Shown here: in pieces, positions 10,401-20,868 of the stretch
Layout: each line of letters opens with the position of its first letter
Position numbering within the stretch: the stretch's first letter is position 1
Assembly (NCBI GenBank): GCA_947650365.1
Contig: OX393555.1
Span: 80,667,995-80,731,994, forward strand
Direction of reading: 5' to 3'
Origin: Chamaelirium japonicum
Lineage: Eukaryota > Streptophyta > Magnoliopsida > Liliales > Melanthiaceae
Length of the DNA: 64,000 bases
Position numbers and translations under genes: made by a program
The notes under the pieces: generated by a model
Told to the model about the DNA's origin: nothing
The model's input: the letters and a program-made list of their open reading frames with translations, nothing else
The model's database searches: none

Positions 10401-10977
10401 GATGAGAGAAGAGAACGAAAAGATAAACGATGATAGAAGAGAGAACTTCACACCTATACCCATGGCGAATAGACTAGAGCAGGACTTCTTCTCTCTTCTC
10501 TCTTCATTTATTTCTCCATTCTCTTCTCTCTTCTTCTCTCTCTTCTATCTTCGTGTCTCTCTTCATTTATTAAGAAAAGAAGTGGAGTTTAACGAAGATA
10601 GAAAAGAGAGAAGAAGAGAGAAGAAAATAGAGAGATAAATGAAGAGAGAAGAGAGAAGAAGTCCTGCTCCAGTCAATTAGCCATGGGTATAGGTGTAAGG
10701 TAAGAAGGAATCTAAATTATAAAAATCTACTTCTGTCTTCGTTTTTTTATCCATTTTCTTATAATGGGTCGGCTGGGCTTGACATGTTCGTGCATATAAC
10801 GTGTTGTGAGATGAGAGAAAGAGAGAGCTGTCAAATATGACCCACCCTAAAGGGGTTGTATATTATTTATAAGGTAAGCTTACTTAGGGCCTAAGCAATC
10901 AATAGGAAAACATAATCCATGGGAGAAGATAGAAGAGAAATGAGAGATTTAATTATAATATTGAGAAGTAGAGTTTT
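7438..10977. repeat. Mixed-orientation TRIM units
   Basis: Plus primer sites: about 7589, 8210, 8888, 9852, 10329. Minus sites: 7976, 8579, 9536, 10026, 10788. At about 8,080 the joint 'agggcca|ccgtcg' marks a 350-bp deletion relative to copy 2 (57,314-57,663), with a 3-bp 'cca' at each edge. Bases 9,090-9,345 hold two copies of a small module 'ctccacttcttct..ta..aacggata'. Bases 9,955-10,010 hold an AT patch, 'atttaaataatatatttaaa'. The reading frames in this stretch are purine or pyrimidine tract artefacts. Confidence 0.7.
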
Positions 10978-11121
10978 CTCAATAATATTATCTCAACGTT
11001 ATTACGATTATTATAGTAAATTCTATTCTCTCTTCGTTTTAATTAAACAATTAATTTAATTAAAAAAATTATAGTAACATTACTATGATAACCATAATAA
11101 CATTGAAAAGATACTATTGAG
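10978..11121. repeat. 144-bp foldback element with ~42-bp inverted arms
   Basis: Left arm 10,978-11,019 and right arm 11,080-11,121 are imperfect inverted repeats starting 'ctcaat' and ending 'attgag'. The core is AT-rich with 'cttcgttttaattaaacaat'. Both flanks carry the internal-unit motif ('aagtagagtttt' left, 'aagtggtgcttt' right), resembling a 12-bp target duplication or a repeat-in-repeat insertion. The copy at 60,495-60,638 is exactly the same length with the same flanks. Confidence 0.7.
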
Positions 11122-11383
11122 AAGTGGTGCTTTGAAATTTAGATTCCTTCTTACTTCATACCTATACCCATGGCGTATGGACTGGAGTATAACTTCTTCT
11201 CTCTTCTCTTTTCGTTTTTCTCTCCGTTCTCCTCTTATCTTTTCTCTCTTCTCTCTTCGTTTCTCTCTCCGTTTTCTTGTGACTGGTCAGCTGGGCTCGA
11301 TATGTTCGTGCTGATAACGTGTTATGAGATGAGAGAAAGAGAGAGCCATCAAACGTGCCCCACCCTAAAGGGGTCGTATATTT
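11122..11383 (-). repeat. Minus TRIM unit
   Basis: Internal block, pyrimidine tract, primer site 11306-11319 and LTR 3' half. Homologue: 60,639-60,900. Confidence 0.7.
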
Positions 11384-11688
11384 TTTATAGGGTAAGCTTA
11401 CTTAGTGCCTAAGAAATCTATGGAAAACCTTAATCCATGGGAGAAGAAAGAAGAGAACAGAGAGATTTAATTATATTATTAAGAAGTGGAGTTTTGGAAT
11501 TTAGATTCCTTCTTACTGCATACCTATAACCGTGGCCAATGGACTAGAACCTGACTTCTTCTCTCTACTATCTTTATTTATCTCTTCATTCTCTTCTTTC
11601 TTCTTCTCTCTTTTGTCTTTGTTTCTCTCTCCGTTTTCTTGCGACTGGTCACTGGGCTCGACATGTTCGTGCTGATAACGTGTTGTGA
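11384..11688 (-). repeat. Donor tract identical to 7,133-7,437
   Basis: Minus unit with LTR promoter portion, internal segment and primer site (11667-11680). Its homologue in copy 2 (about 60,896-61,200) shares 'cttagtgcctaag' and 'gactagaac', which makes this the original location of the 305-bp sequence. Confidence 0.8.
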
Positions 11689-13270
11689 GATGGGAGAAAA
11701 AGAGAGCCATTAAACATGTCCCACCTTAAAGGGGTCGTATATTATTTATAAGGTAAGCTTACTTAGGGCCTAAGTATTCTATGGGAAACCCTAATCTATA
11801 GGTGATATCCGACAGTGTATCTCTTAATATTTGAACTTAGGGCCTAAGCAATTCGGGTGTGCCACTTCTTACTATCGAGCCCAGCCGACCAATCATATCT
11901 CACTCTTCTGTCTTTGTTTATCTCTTCGTTCTCTTCTATCTTTTTCAGTCACTTCTATGAAGTTTTGGAATTTAGATTCCTTCTTACTTCACACCTGAAC
12001 CCATGGCTAATGGATTGGAGAAGGACTTCTTTTCTCTTCTCTCTTCGGAGAGATTTGAGAGAAGAAGAAAGAAAAGAACAGAGAGATAAATAAAGAAAGA
12101 AGAGAGAAGAGAGAAGAAGTCCTGCTCCAGTCCATTGACCACGGGTAAAGGTGTGAAGTAAGAAGGAATCTAAATTCCAAAACTTCTCTTCTATCTTCGT
12201 CTCTTTCCATTTTCTTGTGATTGGTAGGCTGGGCTCGATATATTCATGCTGATAATGTGTTGTGAGATGGGAGAAAGAGAGAGCCGTCAAAAGTGCCCCA
12301 CCCTAAAGGGGTCAAATATTATTTATAGGGTAAATGTTATTAGATGAGAGAAAGAGAGAGCCATAGACGTGCCCCACCCTAAAGGGGTAATATATTATTT
12401 ATAGGATAAGCTTACTTAGGGCCTAAGCAATCTATGGGAAACCCAAATCCATGGGAGAAGAGAGAAGAGAACAGAGAGATTTAATTATATTATATGACCT
12501 CTTTAGGGTGGAGCAAGTTTGACGGCTCTCTCTTTCTCCTATCTCATAACACATTAATAAGTAAACTTAATTATTAAATTATTTAAATTATTTAGTAATT
12601 AAATAAATAATTAATTTAATTAAAAAAATTATAGTAATATTACTATGATAATCATAATATCGTTGAGATGATACTATTGAGAAGTAGAGTTTTGGAATTT
12701 AGATTCCTTCTTACTTCACACCTATACCCATGGTGATAATCAGTTATATATAATTAAATATTTATAAGGTAAGCTTACTAATTAAGAGAATTAATTTAAT
12801 AATTATTTAAATAAATAATTAATACGACCCCTTTAGGGTGGGGCATGTTCGATCGGATGGCTGTTCACCGTCAGATCTCTCCCATGGATTAGGGTTTCTC
12901 ATAGATTGCTTAGGCCCTAAGTAAGATTACCCTATAAATAAAATACGTTATCAACACGAACATGTCAAGCCCAGCCGACCAGTCATAAGAAAACAGAGAG
13001 AAAAAAGAAGACATGAGAGAGAAAAAAAGAGAGAAGAGAACAGGGAGATAAACGAAGAGAGAAGATAGAAGAAGTCCTACTCCAACCTATTGGCCACGGG
13101 TATAAGTGTAAAGTAAGAAGAAATCTAATTAGGGTGGGGCATGTTTGATTGCTCTCTCTTTCTTCCATCTCATAACACATTATAGTAGAAACATATCGAG
13201 CCCAACCGACCAGTCATAAGAAAACAGAGAGAGAAACGAATACAAAAGAGAGAGAAGAAGATATAGTCAA
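11689..13270. repeat. Mixed TRIM units and AT patches
   Basis: Bases 11,811-11,890 hold a composite 'gtgtatctcttaatatttga' / 'ttcgggtgtgccacttctt' joint, also at 61,326-61,400. Minus primer site at 12244; plus sites at 12946 and a degenerate 13178. At 12,930-12,946 the TATA box ('cctataaata') is fused straight to the primer site, deleting R-U5; that unit is absent from copy 2. Bases 12,555-12,665 and 12,735-12,825 are AT-rich. The truncated plus LTR at 12,843 begins 'gttcgatcggatggctgtt'. Confidence 0.7.
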
Positions 13271-13713
13271 AAAAATAATAATTTTAATAAATTTATTATA
13301 TAATTAATTAATTAAAATTTTCTTATTAAATTATAAAATATTAATTAAAATAAATAAAAAATTAATTATTTAATTAAGTAATAAAATAAAATAATAATTC
13401 AATAACTATTTACTTATTACTTAAATAATAAGTTAATTTTTTGAATATATAAATAATAAAATATTTTTTTAAATAACTTAAATTTTTTTAAATAATCAAA
13501 TTAATATTTAAATATTAAATAAATTATATAAATAATTTAAATATTTAGTTATAAAGATAATTAAATATTTATTTAATTATTTAACTATTTAATTTATTAA
13601 ACTAATTAAATTAATTAAATAATAGAAAGTTAAGAAGGAAGATGAGGCACACCCAAATTTTTTGATTTAAAAATAATTTATATTTTTCTTTAAAAAATTT
13701 AAAATATTACAAC
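13271..13713. repeat. AT-rich segment upstream of a plus LTR
   Basis: Almost pure A/T with poly-permuted 'ttaaataat' motifs. It ends with the conserved pre-LTR block 'aagatgaggcacacccaaat' (about 13,640-13,660), 'ctttaaaaaatttaaaat' and 'attacaac'. Partner: 62,520-62,981. No gene is seen. Confidence 0.7.
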
Positions 13714-13881
13714 TGTTATGAGATTGTTCGATCGAATAGCTGTCCACCGTCGGATCTCTCCTATGAATTAGGGTTTCCCTTAGATTGCTTAGGCCCTAAG
13801 TAAGCTTACCCTATAAATAATATACAACCCCTTTAGGGTGGAGCATGTTTGATGGCTCTCTCTTTCTCCCATCTCACAATA
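13714..13881 (+). repeat. Complete 168-bp LTR
   Basis: Starts TGTTATGAGATTG and ends 'atctcacaata' next to a perfect primer-binding site. Telo-box 13,768-13,776; TATA box 13,812-13,819. Its length equals 4560-4727 and 62,982-63,149, which supports 168 bp as the family length. Confidence 0.75.
13768..13819 (+). promoter_or_regulatory. LTR promoter: telo-box and TATA box
   Basis: TTAGGGTTT and TATAAATA, with the 'cttaggccctaag' palindrome between them. All three are intact in this copy. Confidence 0.5.
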
Positions 13882-15616
13882 CGTTATCAGCACGAATATG
13901 TCGAGCCTAGCCGACCAGTCATAAAAAAACAGAGAGAGAAACGAAGAGAGAAGAAGAAAGAAGAGAACGGAGAGATAAATAAAGAGAGAAGAGAGAAGAA
14001 GTCCTGCTGCAATCAATTCGCCATGGGTATAAGTGTAAACTAAGAAATAATCTAAATTCTAAAACTCCACTTCTTAATATTTATATAGCCCCTTTAGGGT
14101 GGGGCATATTTGACGGCTCTCTTTTTCTCCATTACACAATACGTTATCAACACGAACATGTCAAGCTCAGCCGACTAGTCATAAGAAAACAGAGAGAGAA
14201 AGGAAGATAGGAGAGAGAAAAAAAAAAGAAGAGAATAGGGAGATAAACGTAGAAAGAAGATAAAAGAAGTCTTGCTCTAACCTATTGGCCACATGTATAG
14301 GTGTAAAGTAAGAATAAATCTAATTAGGGTGGGGCATGTTTGATGGCTCTCCCTTTCTCCCATCTTACAGCACGTTATCAGTACGAATATGTCGAGCCCA
14401 ACCGACCACTTATTAGAAAACAGAGAGAGAAACGAAGACAGAAGAGAGAGAAGGAGATAGAAGAAAATATAGAGATAAACGAATAGAGAAGAGAGTAGAA
14501 GTCCTACTCCAGTCTATTTGCTATGGGTATAGATGTATAGTAAGAAGGGATCTAAATTATAAAACTCTACTTATCAATAAAATAATTAAATCTGTCCGTT
14601 CTCTTCTCTCTTCTCCCATGGATTAGGGTTTACCATAGATTGCTTAGGCCCTAAGTAAGCATACCCTATAAATAAAATATGACCCCTTTATGGTAGGGCA
14701 TGTTTGACAGGTCTCTTTTTCTCCTATCTCACAAAACGTTATCAGCACAAACATGTCTAGCCCAGCCAACCAGTCATAAGAAAACAAAGAGAGAAACAAA
14801 GACAGAAGAGAGAGAAGAAAATTAAGAATTAATTATTTAAATAGTTTCTTCTTATACGGGTATAGGTGTGAAGTAAGAAGGAATCTAAATTCTAAAACTC
14901 CACAAAAGAGAGAGAAGAAAAGAGAAAAGAACAAAGAAATAAATAAAGAGAGAAGAGAGACGAAGTCTTACTCTAGTCCATTAGCCACGGGTATAGGTAT
15001 GAAGTAAGAAAGAATCTAAATTCCAAAACTCTATTTTTCAATATTTATACGACCTATTTAGGGTGGGGCATGTTTGACGGCTCTCTCTTTCTCCCATCTC
15101 ATAATACTTTATCAGTACGAACATGTCGAGCCTAACCGACCAGTTATAAGAAAATGGAGAAAGAAATGAAGACAAAAGAGAGAGAATAAGAGAGAAGAGA
15201 ACAGAGAGATAAACAATGAGAGAAGAAAGAAGAAGACCTGCTCTAGTCTATTGGCCATGAGTATAGATGTGAAGTAAGAAGGAATCTAAATTCCAAAATG
15301 CCACTTCTCAATAATATAATTAAGTCTCTTTATTCTCTTCTTTCTTCTCCCATGGATTAGGGTTTTCTATAGATAGCTTAGGCCCTAAGTAAACTTACCC
15401 TATAAATTATATACGACCCCTTTAGATGGGGCACGTTTGATGACTCTCTTTTTCTCCCATCTTATAATACGTTATCAGCACGAATATGTCGAGCCCAGTC
15501 GATCAATCACAAGAAAACGGAGAGAGAAACGAAGATAAAAGCGAGAGAAGAAGAGAGAATAGAATAGAGATATAAACGAAGATAGAAGAGAAAAGAAGTT
15601 CTACTCCAATTTATTG
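13882..15616 (+). repeat. Uniform plus-strand TRIM array
   Basis: Six primer sites on one strand at 13882, 14142, 14373, 14737, 15107 and 15470, giving spacings of 260, 231, 364, 370 and 363 bp. The short spacings lack U3; the long ones at 14737 and 15470 carry 'cccatggattagggttt' and TATA, and the one at 15107 includes an extra partial internal piece. This is the clearest head-to-tail run and defines the monomer sizes. Confidence 0.8.
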
Positions 15617-16714
15617 CCATCCGATCGAACGATCTTATAACAGTTGTATTGTTTTAAAATTTTTCAAAGAAAAATATAAATTAATTTTATTACAAAAAAT
15701 TCATTGACAATCGATTAAGAGAAGAAGAGAGAAGAGAATGATGAGATGAATGAAAAGAGAAGAGAGAAGTAGTCCTACTCCAGTCCATTCGCCACAGGTA
15801 TAGGCATGAAGTAAGAAGAATCTAAATTCCAAAACTCTACTTCTCAATAGTATCATCCCAAAGTTATTATGATTATCATATTAATGTTATTATAATTTTT
15901 TTAATTAAATTAAGTATTTATTTACTTATTAAATAATTTAAATAATTTAATAATTTAATAATTATATTTTTGGTAAATTAATTAATTTATTTAATTACTT
16001 ATTTATCTAGTTATTTAATAAAATTTATTATTTTATTTATTTATTATTAGTATATTATTAAATAATAATTTAATTATATAATTAATTTATTAATTCTTTT
16101 TATTAGTTATTTCTATAATTATTATTTTATTTTTAAATAATTAAATAATTAGTCAAAAATTTAAATATTTAAAAATTTATTTAGTTAAAAATATATTAAA
16201 TAGATAATTTACTTAAAGGAATAAATAATTTAATAATTTAATTATTTTATAGTTAAATAAATAATATTTTAAATTAATTAATATATAATTAAATAAATAA
16301 AAAATTATTTTATTAAAGTATGAAATATTAAATAAAATAAAAAAATTAATTATTTAATTAAGTAATAAAATAAAATAATAATTTAATAACTATTTACTTA
16401 TTATTTAAATAATTAGTTAATTATTTGAATATATAATTAATAAAATATTTTTTTAAATAACTTAATATTTTTTTAAATAATCAAATAAATATTTATTTAT
16501 TTTAATATTTAAATAATAAATAAATTATTTAAATAATTTAATTATATAGATAATTAAATATTTATTTAATGATTTCATTATTTAACTATTTAATTTATTA
16601 AAATAATAAATTAATTAAATAATAGGAATTAAAAACGGAAGATAAGGCACACTTAAATTTTTTTCTTTAGAAATAATTTATATTTTTCTTTAAAAAAATT
16701 TAAAACAGTACAAA
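15617..16714. repeat. AT-rich spacer with a minus LTR remnant
   Basis: Bases 15,617-15,650 are the outer end of a minus LTR ('gccatccgatcgaacgatct', then 'tataaca'). The conserved flank and one plus internal fragment (15,715-15,845) follow. A foldback arm sits near 15,850-15,890, then about 800 bp of A/T sequence to the pre-LTR block at 16,640-16,714. It has the same divergent-LTR design as 4,560-5,427 but with one arm truncated. Confidence 0.7.
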
Positions 16715-16860
16715 TGCTATGAGATCGTTCGATCGGATGACTATCCATCGTCGGATCTCTCCCATGGATTTGGGTTTCCCATAGATTGCTTAGGCCCTAA
16801 GTAAGCTTAACCTATAAATAATATACGACCCCTTATGGGTGGGGCACGTTTGACATCTCT
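16715..16860 (+). repeat. 3'-truncated LTR
   Basis: Starts TGCTATGAGATCG, contains TATAAATA at 16,813-16,820 and a mutated telo-box ('tttgggttt'). It breaks after 'gtttgacatctct' into 'actccacttctc' of an internal unit, so U5 and primer site are missing. The joint looks like unequal or illegitimate recombination between units. Confidence 0.7.
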
Positions 16861-17099
16861 ACTCCACTTCTCAATAATATAATTATATCTCTTTGTTCTC
16901 TTTTATCTTCTCCTATGGATTAGGGTTTTCCATAGATTGCTTAGGTCCTAAGTAAGCTTACCCTATAAAGAATATACGACCCCTTTAGGGTGGGGCACGT
17001 TTGATGACTCTCTTTCTCCCATCTCACAACAAGTTATCAGCACGAACATAACTAGCCCAGCCGACCAGTCGCAAGAAAACGGAGAGAGAAACAAAGACA
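16861..17099 (+). repeat. Plus TRIM unit with promoter
   Basis: Short U3 (telo-box variant, TATA), R-U5 and a primer-site variant at 17032-17045 ('agttatcagcacga'), followed by 'cgaccagtcgcaagaaaacg'. It then flips to a minus internal at about 17,103. Confidence 0.7.
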
Positions 17100-18760
17100 G
17101 AAGTGGAGTTTTAGAATTTAGATTTTTTCTTAGTTCATACTTATACCCATGGTCAATGGACTAGAGCATGACTTCTTCTCTCTTATATCTTTGTTTATCT
17201 CTCCGTTCTCTTCCATCTGTCTTTGTTTCTCTCTCTATTTTCTTACGACTGGTCGATTGGGCTCGACATGTTCGTACTGATAACGTGTAGTGAGATGGGA
17301 GAAAGAGAGAGCCGTCAAATATGCCCAACTCTAAAGGGGTCGTATAAATATTGAGAAGTTGAGTTTTGGAATTTAAATTCCTTCTTACTTCATATCTATA
17401 TTCGTGGCTAATGGACTGGAGCAGGACTTCTTCTCCCTTCGTTTATTTCTTCATTCTCTTCTCTCTTCTTCTCTCTTCTGTCTTTGTTTTTTTTTTGTTT
17501 TCTCTTCTCTTTACTTCTCTCTCTTCTGTCTTTGTTTCTCTCTCTATTTTTACTTGACTGGTAGGTTGGGCTCAGTACGTTCATTCTGATAACGTACTGT
17601 AAGGTGGAAGAAAAAGAGAGCCGTCAAACATGCCCTACCCTAAAGGGGTCATATAAATATTAAAAAGTGGAGTTTTGTAATTTAGATTCTTTCTTACTTC
17701 ACACCTATACCCATGGCCAATGGACTGGAGCAGGACTTCTTTTCTTTTCGTACTGATAATATTTCTATAATTGTTTTAATTAAATTAATTATTTAATTAA
17801 AACGAAGAGAGTTTTGGAATTTACTATGATAATTATAATAACTTTGAGATGATGCTATTAAGAAGTGGAGTTTTGAAATTTAGATTTATTCTTACTTCAC
17901 ACTTATACCCACAGTGAATGGACTGGAGCAGTATTTCTTTTCTCTTCTCTCTTTATTTATCTCTCCGTTCTCTTCTCTTTTCTGTATTCGTTTCTCTTTT
18001 TGTTTTCTAGCAACTGGTCAGCTGGGCTCGACATGTTCATGCTGATAAAGAATTGTGAGATGGGAGAAAAAGAGATCCATCAAACATGCCCAACCCTAAA
18101 GGGGTCGTATTTATTTATAGGGTAAGCTTATTTAAGGCCTAAGCAATCTATGGGAAACCGTAATCCATGGGAGAATAGAGAAGAGAACGGAGATATTTAA
18201 TCATATTATTGAGAATTGGAGTTTTGAAATTTAGATTCCTTCTTACTTCACTCCTATACCGGTGGCGAATGGACTGGAGTAAGACTTTTTTTCTCTTCTC
18301 TCTTTATTGTTCTCTCCATTCTCTTCTCTCTTCTCACAACACGTTATCAGCACGAACGTCTCGAGCCCAACCGGCCAGTCACAAGATAACGATACAAGAA
18401 ACGAAGACAGAAGAGAGAGAAGAAGAGAGAAGAGAACAGAGAGATAAATAAAGAGAGAAGAAGAGAAATAAAATATTTTTTATGCATATAAATTTATATA
18501 AATTATTTAATAAATATAAAATGTTTTATAATTAAATATTTATATGATAATATTGAGATGATATAATTTTAATATTTAAAGAAACGATATACTTTATAAT
18601 ATTTAAAAAAATATTAATTGAAATAAATAAAATAAATAAGCAATCTCCCATCTCACAATACGTTATCAACACGAATATGTCAAGCCCAATGGACCAGTCT
18701 TAAAAAAACGGAGAGAGAAATGAAGACAGAAGAGAGAGATGGAGAGAGAAGGAGAGAGAA
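17100..18760. repeat. Third partial paralog of the 5.3-kb duplication
   Basis: Landmarks 17272, 17748, 18342 and 18661 match 31101, 31579, 32183 and 32501 (offset about 13.83 kb). The last three also match 36955, 37570 and 37877 (offset about 19.2 kb). Diagnostic joints are shared: a pyrimidine tract running straight into a primer site and AT core at 17,740-17,765; 'gagaagagaacggagatatt' at about 18,180; and a plus primer site fused to a minus pyrimidine tract at 18,335-18,355. Primer sites: -17272, -17581, -17748, -18047, +18342, +18661. Confidence 0.8.
18470..18648 (+). repeat. AT module of ~180 bp ('ataaaatatttttt' type)
   Basis: Starts 'gaaataaaatatttttta' and ends just before 'caatctcccatctcacaata'. 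Related modules are at 32,305-32,485 and 37,675-37,860, and in reverse at 27,990-28,150. It replaces the upstream LTR in front of a plus primer site each time, so it is inherited as part of the unit rather than inserted independently. Confidence 0.7.
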
Positions 18761-20749
18761 GAGAACTGAGAGCTAAAAAAAGAGATAAGAGAGAAGAAGT
18801 CTTGCTCCTGTCTATAGGCTATGGGTATAGGTGTGAAGAAAAAAAGAATCTAAATTCCAAAACTCCACTTCTCAATATTAATAGTACCCCTTTAAGGTGG
18901 GGCATGTTTGACGGCTTATTATTTCTCCCATTTTACAACACGTTATCTTCACGAATATGTCGAGCCCAGCCGATTAGTCACAAGAAAATGAAGAGAGAAA
19001 CGAAGACAAAAGAGAAAAAAGAAGAGAAAAGATAACAGAGAGATAAATAAAGTGATAAGAGGGAAAATGTCCTGTTTCAGTCCATTGGCCACGGGTATAA
19101 TGTAAAGTAAGAAGAAATCTAAATTCCAAAACTCCACTGCTCAATATTTATACGACCCTTTTAGGGTGGGGCATGTTTGATGGCTCTTTCTTTCTCTCAT
19201 CTTATAATACGTTATCAGCAGAACATGTCGATCCTACCCGATCAGTCATAAGAAAATAGAAAGAGAAACAAAGATAGACGAGAGAGAAGTAGAGAGAAGA
19301 GAACAAAAAGATAAACGAAGAGAGAAAAGAGAAGAAGTCCTGCTCTAACTATTGGCCACGGGTATAGGTGTGAAGTAAGATAGAATCTAAATTCTAAAAC
19401 TCTACAGAAGAGAGAGAAAAAGAGAGAAAAGAATATAGAGTTAAATAAAAAAAGAAGAGAGAAGAAGTCATGCTCTAGTTTATTGGCCACGGTTATAGGT
19501 GTGAAGTAATAAGGAATCTAATTTCCAAAACTCCACTTCTGTCTTCGTTTTTCTCTCTATTTTCTTGCGACTGGTCTGCTGGGCTCGACATGTTCGTACT
19601 GATAACATGTTATGAGATGGGAGAAAGAGAGAGCCGTCAAACGTACCCCACCCTAAAGGGGTCATATATTATTTATAGGGTAAGTATTGTGAGATGAATA
19701 AAAGAGAGAGCCATGAAACATGCCCCAACCTAAAGGGGTCTTATATTATTTATAGGGTAAGCTTACTTAGGGCCTAAGCAATCTATAGGAAACCCTAATC
19801 TATGAGAGAAGAGAGAAGAGAATGGGGAGATTTAATTATATTATTGAGAAGTAGAGTTTTGAAATTTAGATTCTTTCTTACTTCACAGCTATACCCATGG
19901 CCAATGAACTGGAGTAGGACTTCTTCTCTCTTTGTTTATCTCTTCGTTCTCTTCTCTCTTCTTCTCTCTCTTTTGTCTTTGTTTCTCTCTCTATTTTCTT
20001 ATGACTGGTTGGCTGGGCTCAATATGTTTGTGCTGATAACTTATTGAGATAGGAGAAAAAAAGAGTCGTCAAACTTTTCCCACCCTAAAGGGGTTGTATA
20101 TTATTTATAGGGTAAACTTACTTAGGGCCTAAGCAATTTATAGGAAACCCTAATCCACAGGAGAAGAGAGAAGAGAACAGAGACAGAAGAGAACAAAGTG
20201 ATTTAATTATATTATTAAGAAGTAGAGTTTTGGAATTTAGATTCCTTCTTACTTTACACAAATACCCATGGCCAATGGACTGGAGCAGGACTTCTTCTCT
20301 CTTCTCTCTTTATTTATCTCTCCGTTATCTTCTCTCTTCTTCTCTCTTTTCTGTGGAATTTTGGAATTTAGATTCCTTCTTACTTCACACCTATACCCAT
20401 GACCAATGGATTGGAGCAAAACTTCTTCTCTCTTCGTTTATCTCTCTATTCTTTTCGTTCTTCTTCTCTCTTTCTGTTTTCATTTCTGTCTCCGTTTTCT
20501 TGTGACTGGTCGACTGGGCTCGATATGTTCATGCTGATAACGTATTATGAGATAGGAGATTTCTTATTTATTTTATTTATTTTGATCGGATGACTGTCCA
20601 TCGTCGGATCTCTCTTATGGATTAGGGTTTCCCATAGATTGCTTAGGCTCTAAGTAAGCTTACCCTATAAATATTTGACTTATTTAATTAATTATCGCCA
20701 CGGGTATAGATGTGAAGTAAAAAGGAATCTAAATTTCAAAACTTTACTT
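18761..20749. repeat. TRIM units: plus array then minus array
   Basis: Plus primer sites 18941 and 19210 (269-280 bp spacing), then minus sites 19594, 20028 and 20529. Bases 19,680-19,760 are a tandem partial LTR (minus). At 20,230-20,500 two internal blocks follow each other without a primer site, a pattern also seen at 44,209-44,500. Bases 20,585-20,680 are a plus U3 starting 'gatcggatgactgtccatcg'. Confidence 0.7.
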
Positions 20750-20868
20750 CTTAACAATATCATCTCAACATTATTACTATAATTTTTTTAATTAATAATC
20801 GTTTATAATTAAGAGAGTTTTGGAATTTACTATGATAATCGTAATAACTTTGAGATGATACTATTGAG
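20750..20868. repeat. Foldback element, variant with internal-unit insert
   Basis: Left arm 'atatcatctcaacattatt', right arm 'ttactatgataatcgtaata...ctattgag' (20,827-20,868). The core includes 'agagagttttggaattt', a scrap of the TRIM internal segment. Related copies lie at 17,748-17,875, 31,579-31,695 and 36,955-37,070. Confidence 0.6.

Larger units (their letters stand above)
1..14735. repeat. Copy 1 of a ~49.5-kb segmental duplication
   Basis: This block matches 49,796 to the window end in the same order and orientation. Paired landmarks (copy 1 / copy 2) are 436/50212, 1598/51315, 2913/52703, 4546/53995, 5261/54720, 6427/55891, 8210/57799, 9852/59441, 11306/60816, 13714/62982 and 14373/63641. 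The offset drifts only between about 49.2 and 49.8 kb because of small indels. Private states are shared, for example 'gcttgacgg' in place of the usual 'gtttgacgg' after the LTR promoters at 5,390 and 54,850. Divergence in the stretches I compared is around 13%, mostly transitions. Copy 1 has a 305-bp intruded tract at 7,133-7,437 and an extra unit near 12,940-13,140; it lacks 350 bp present at 57,314-57,663. Direct order implies a tandem array or higher-order repeat, of which about 1.3 periods are visible. Confidence 0.9.

Noticed and set aside
13882-13895. tRNA gene
   Set aside because: Only the anticodon-arm complement is present; there are no acceptor, D or T arms around any copy. It fits a primer-binding site.
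15690-16714. Organelle or apicomplexan-type AT-rich genome
   Set aside because: The A/T blocks alternate with GC-richer retroelement pieces carrying TATA boxes and primer sites, and there are no organellar genes.
17748-17761. Separate AT-rich transposon starting at 'tcgtactgataata'
   Set aside because: The sequence is a primer-site complement fused to a foldback core; it is present at the same joint in the 31.6-kb and 37.0-kb paralogs, so it is an inherited rearrangement.
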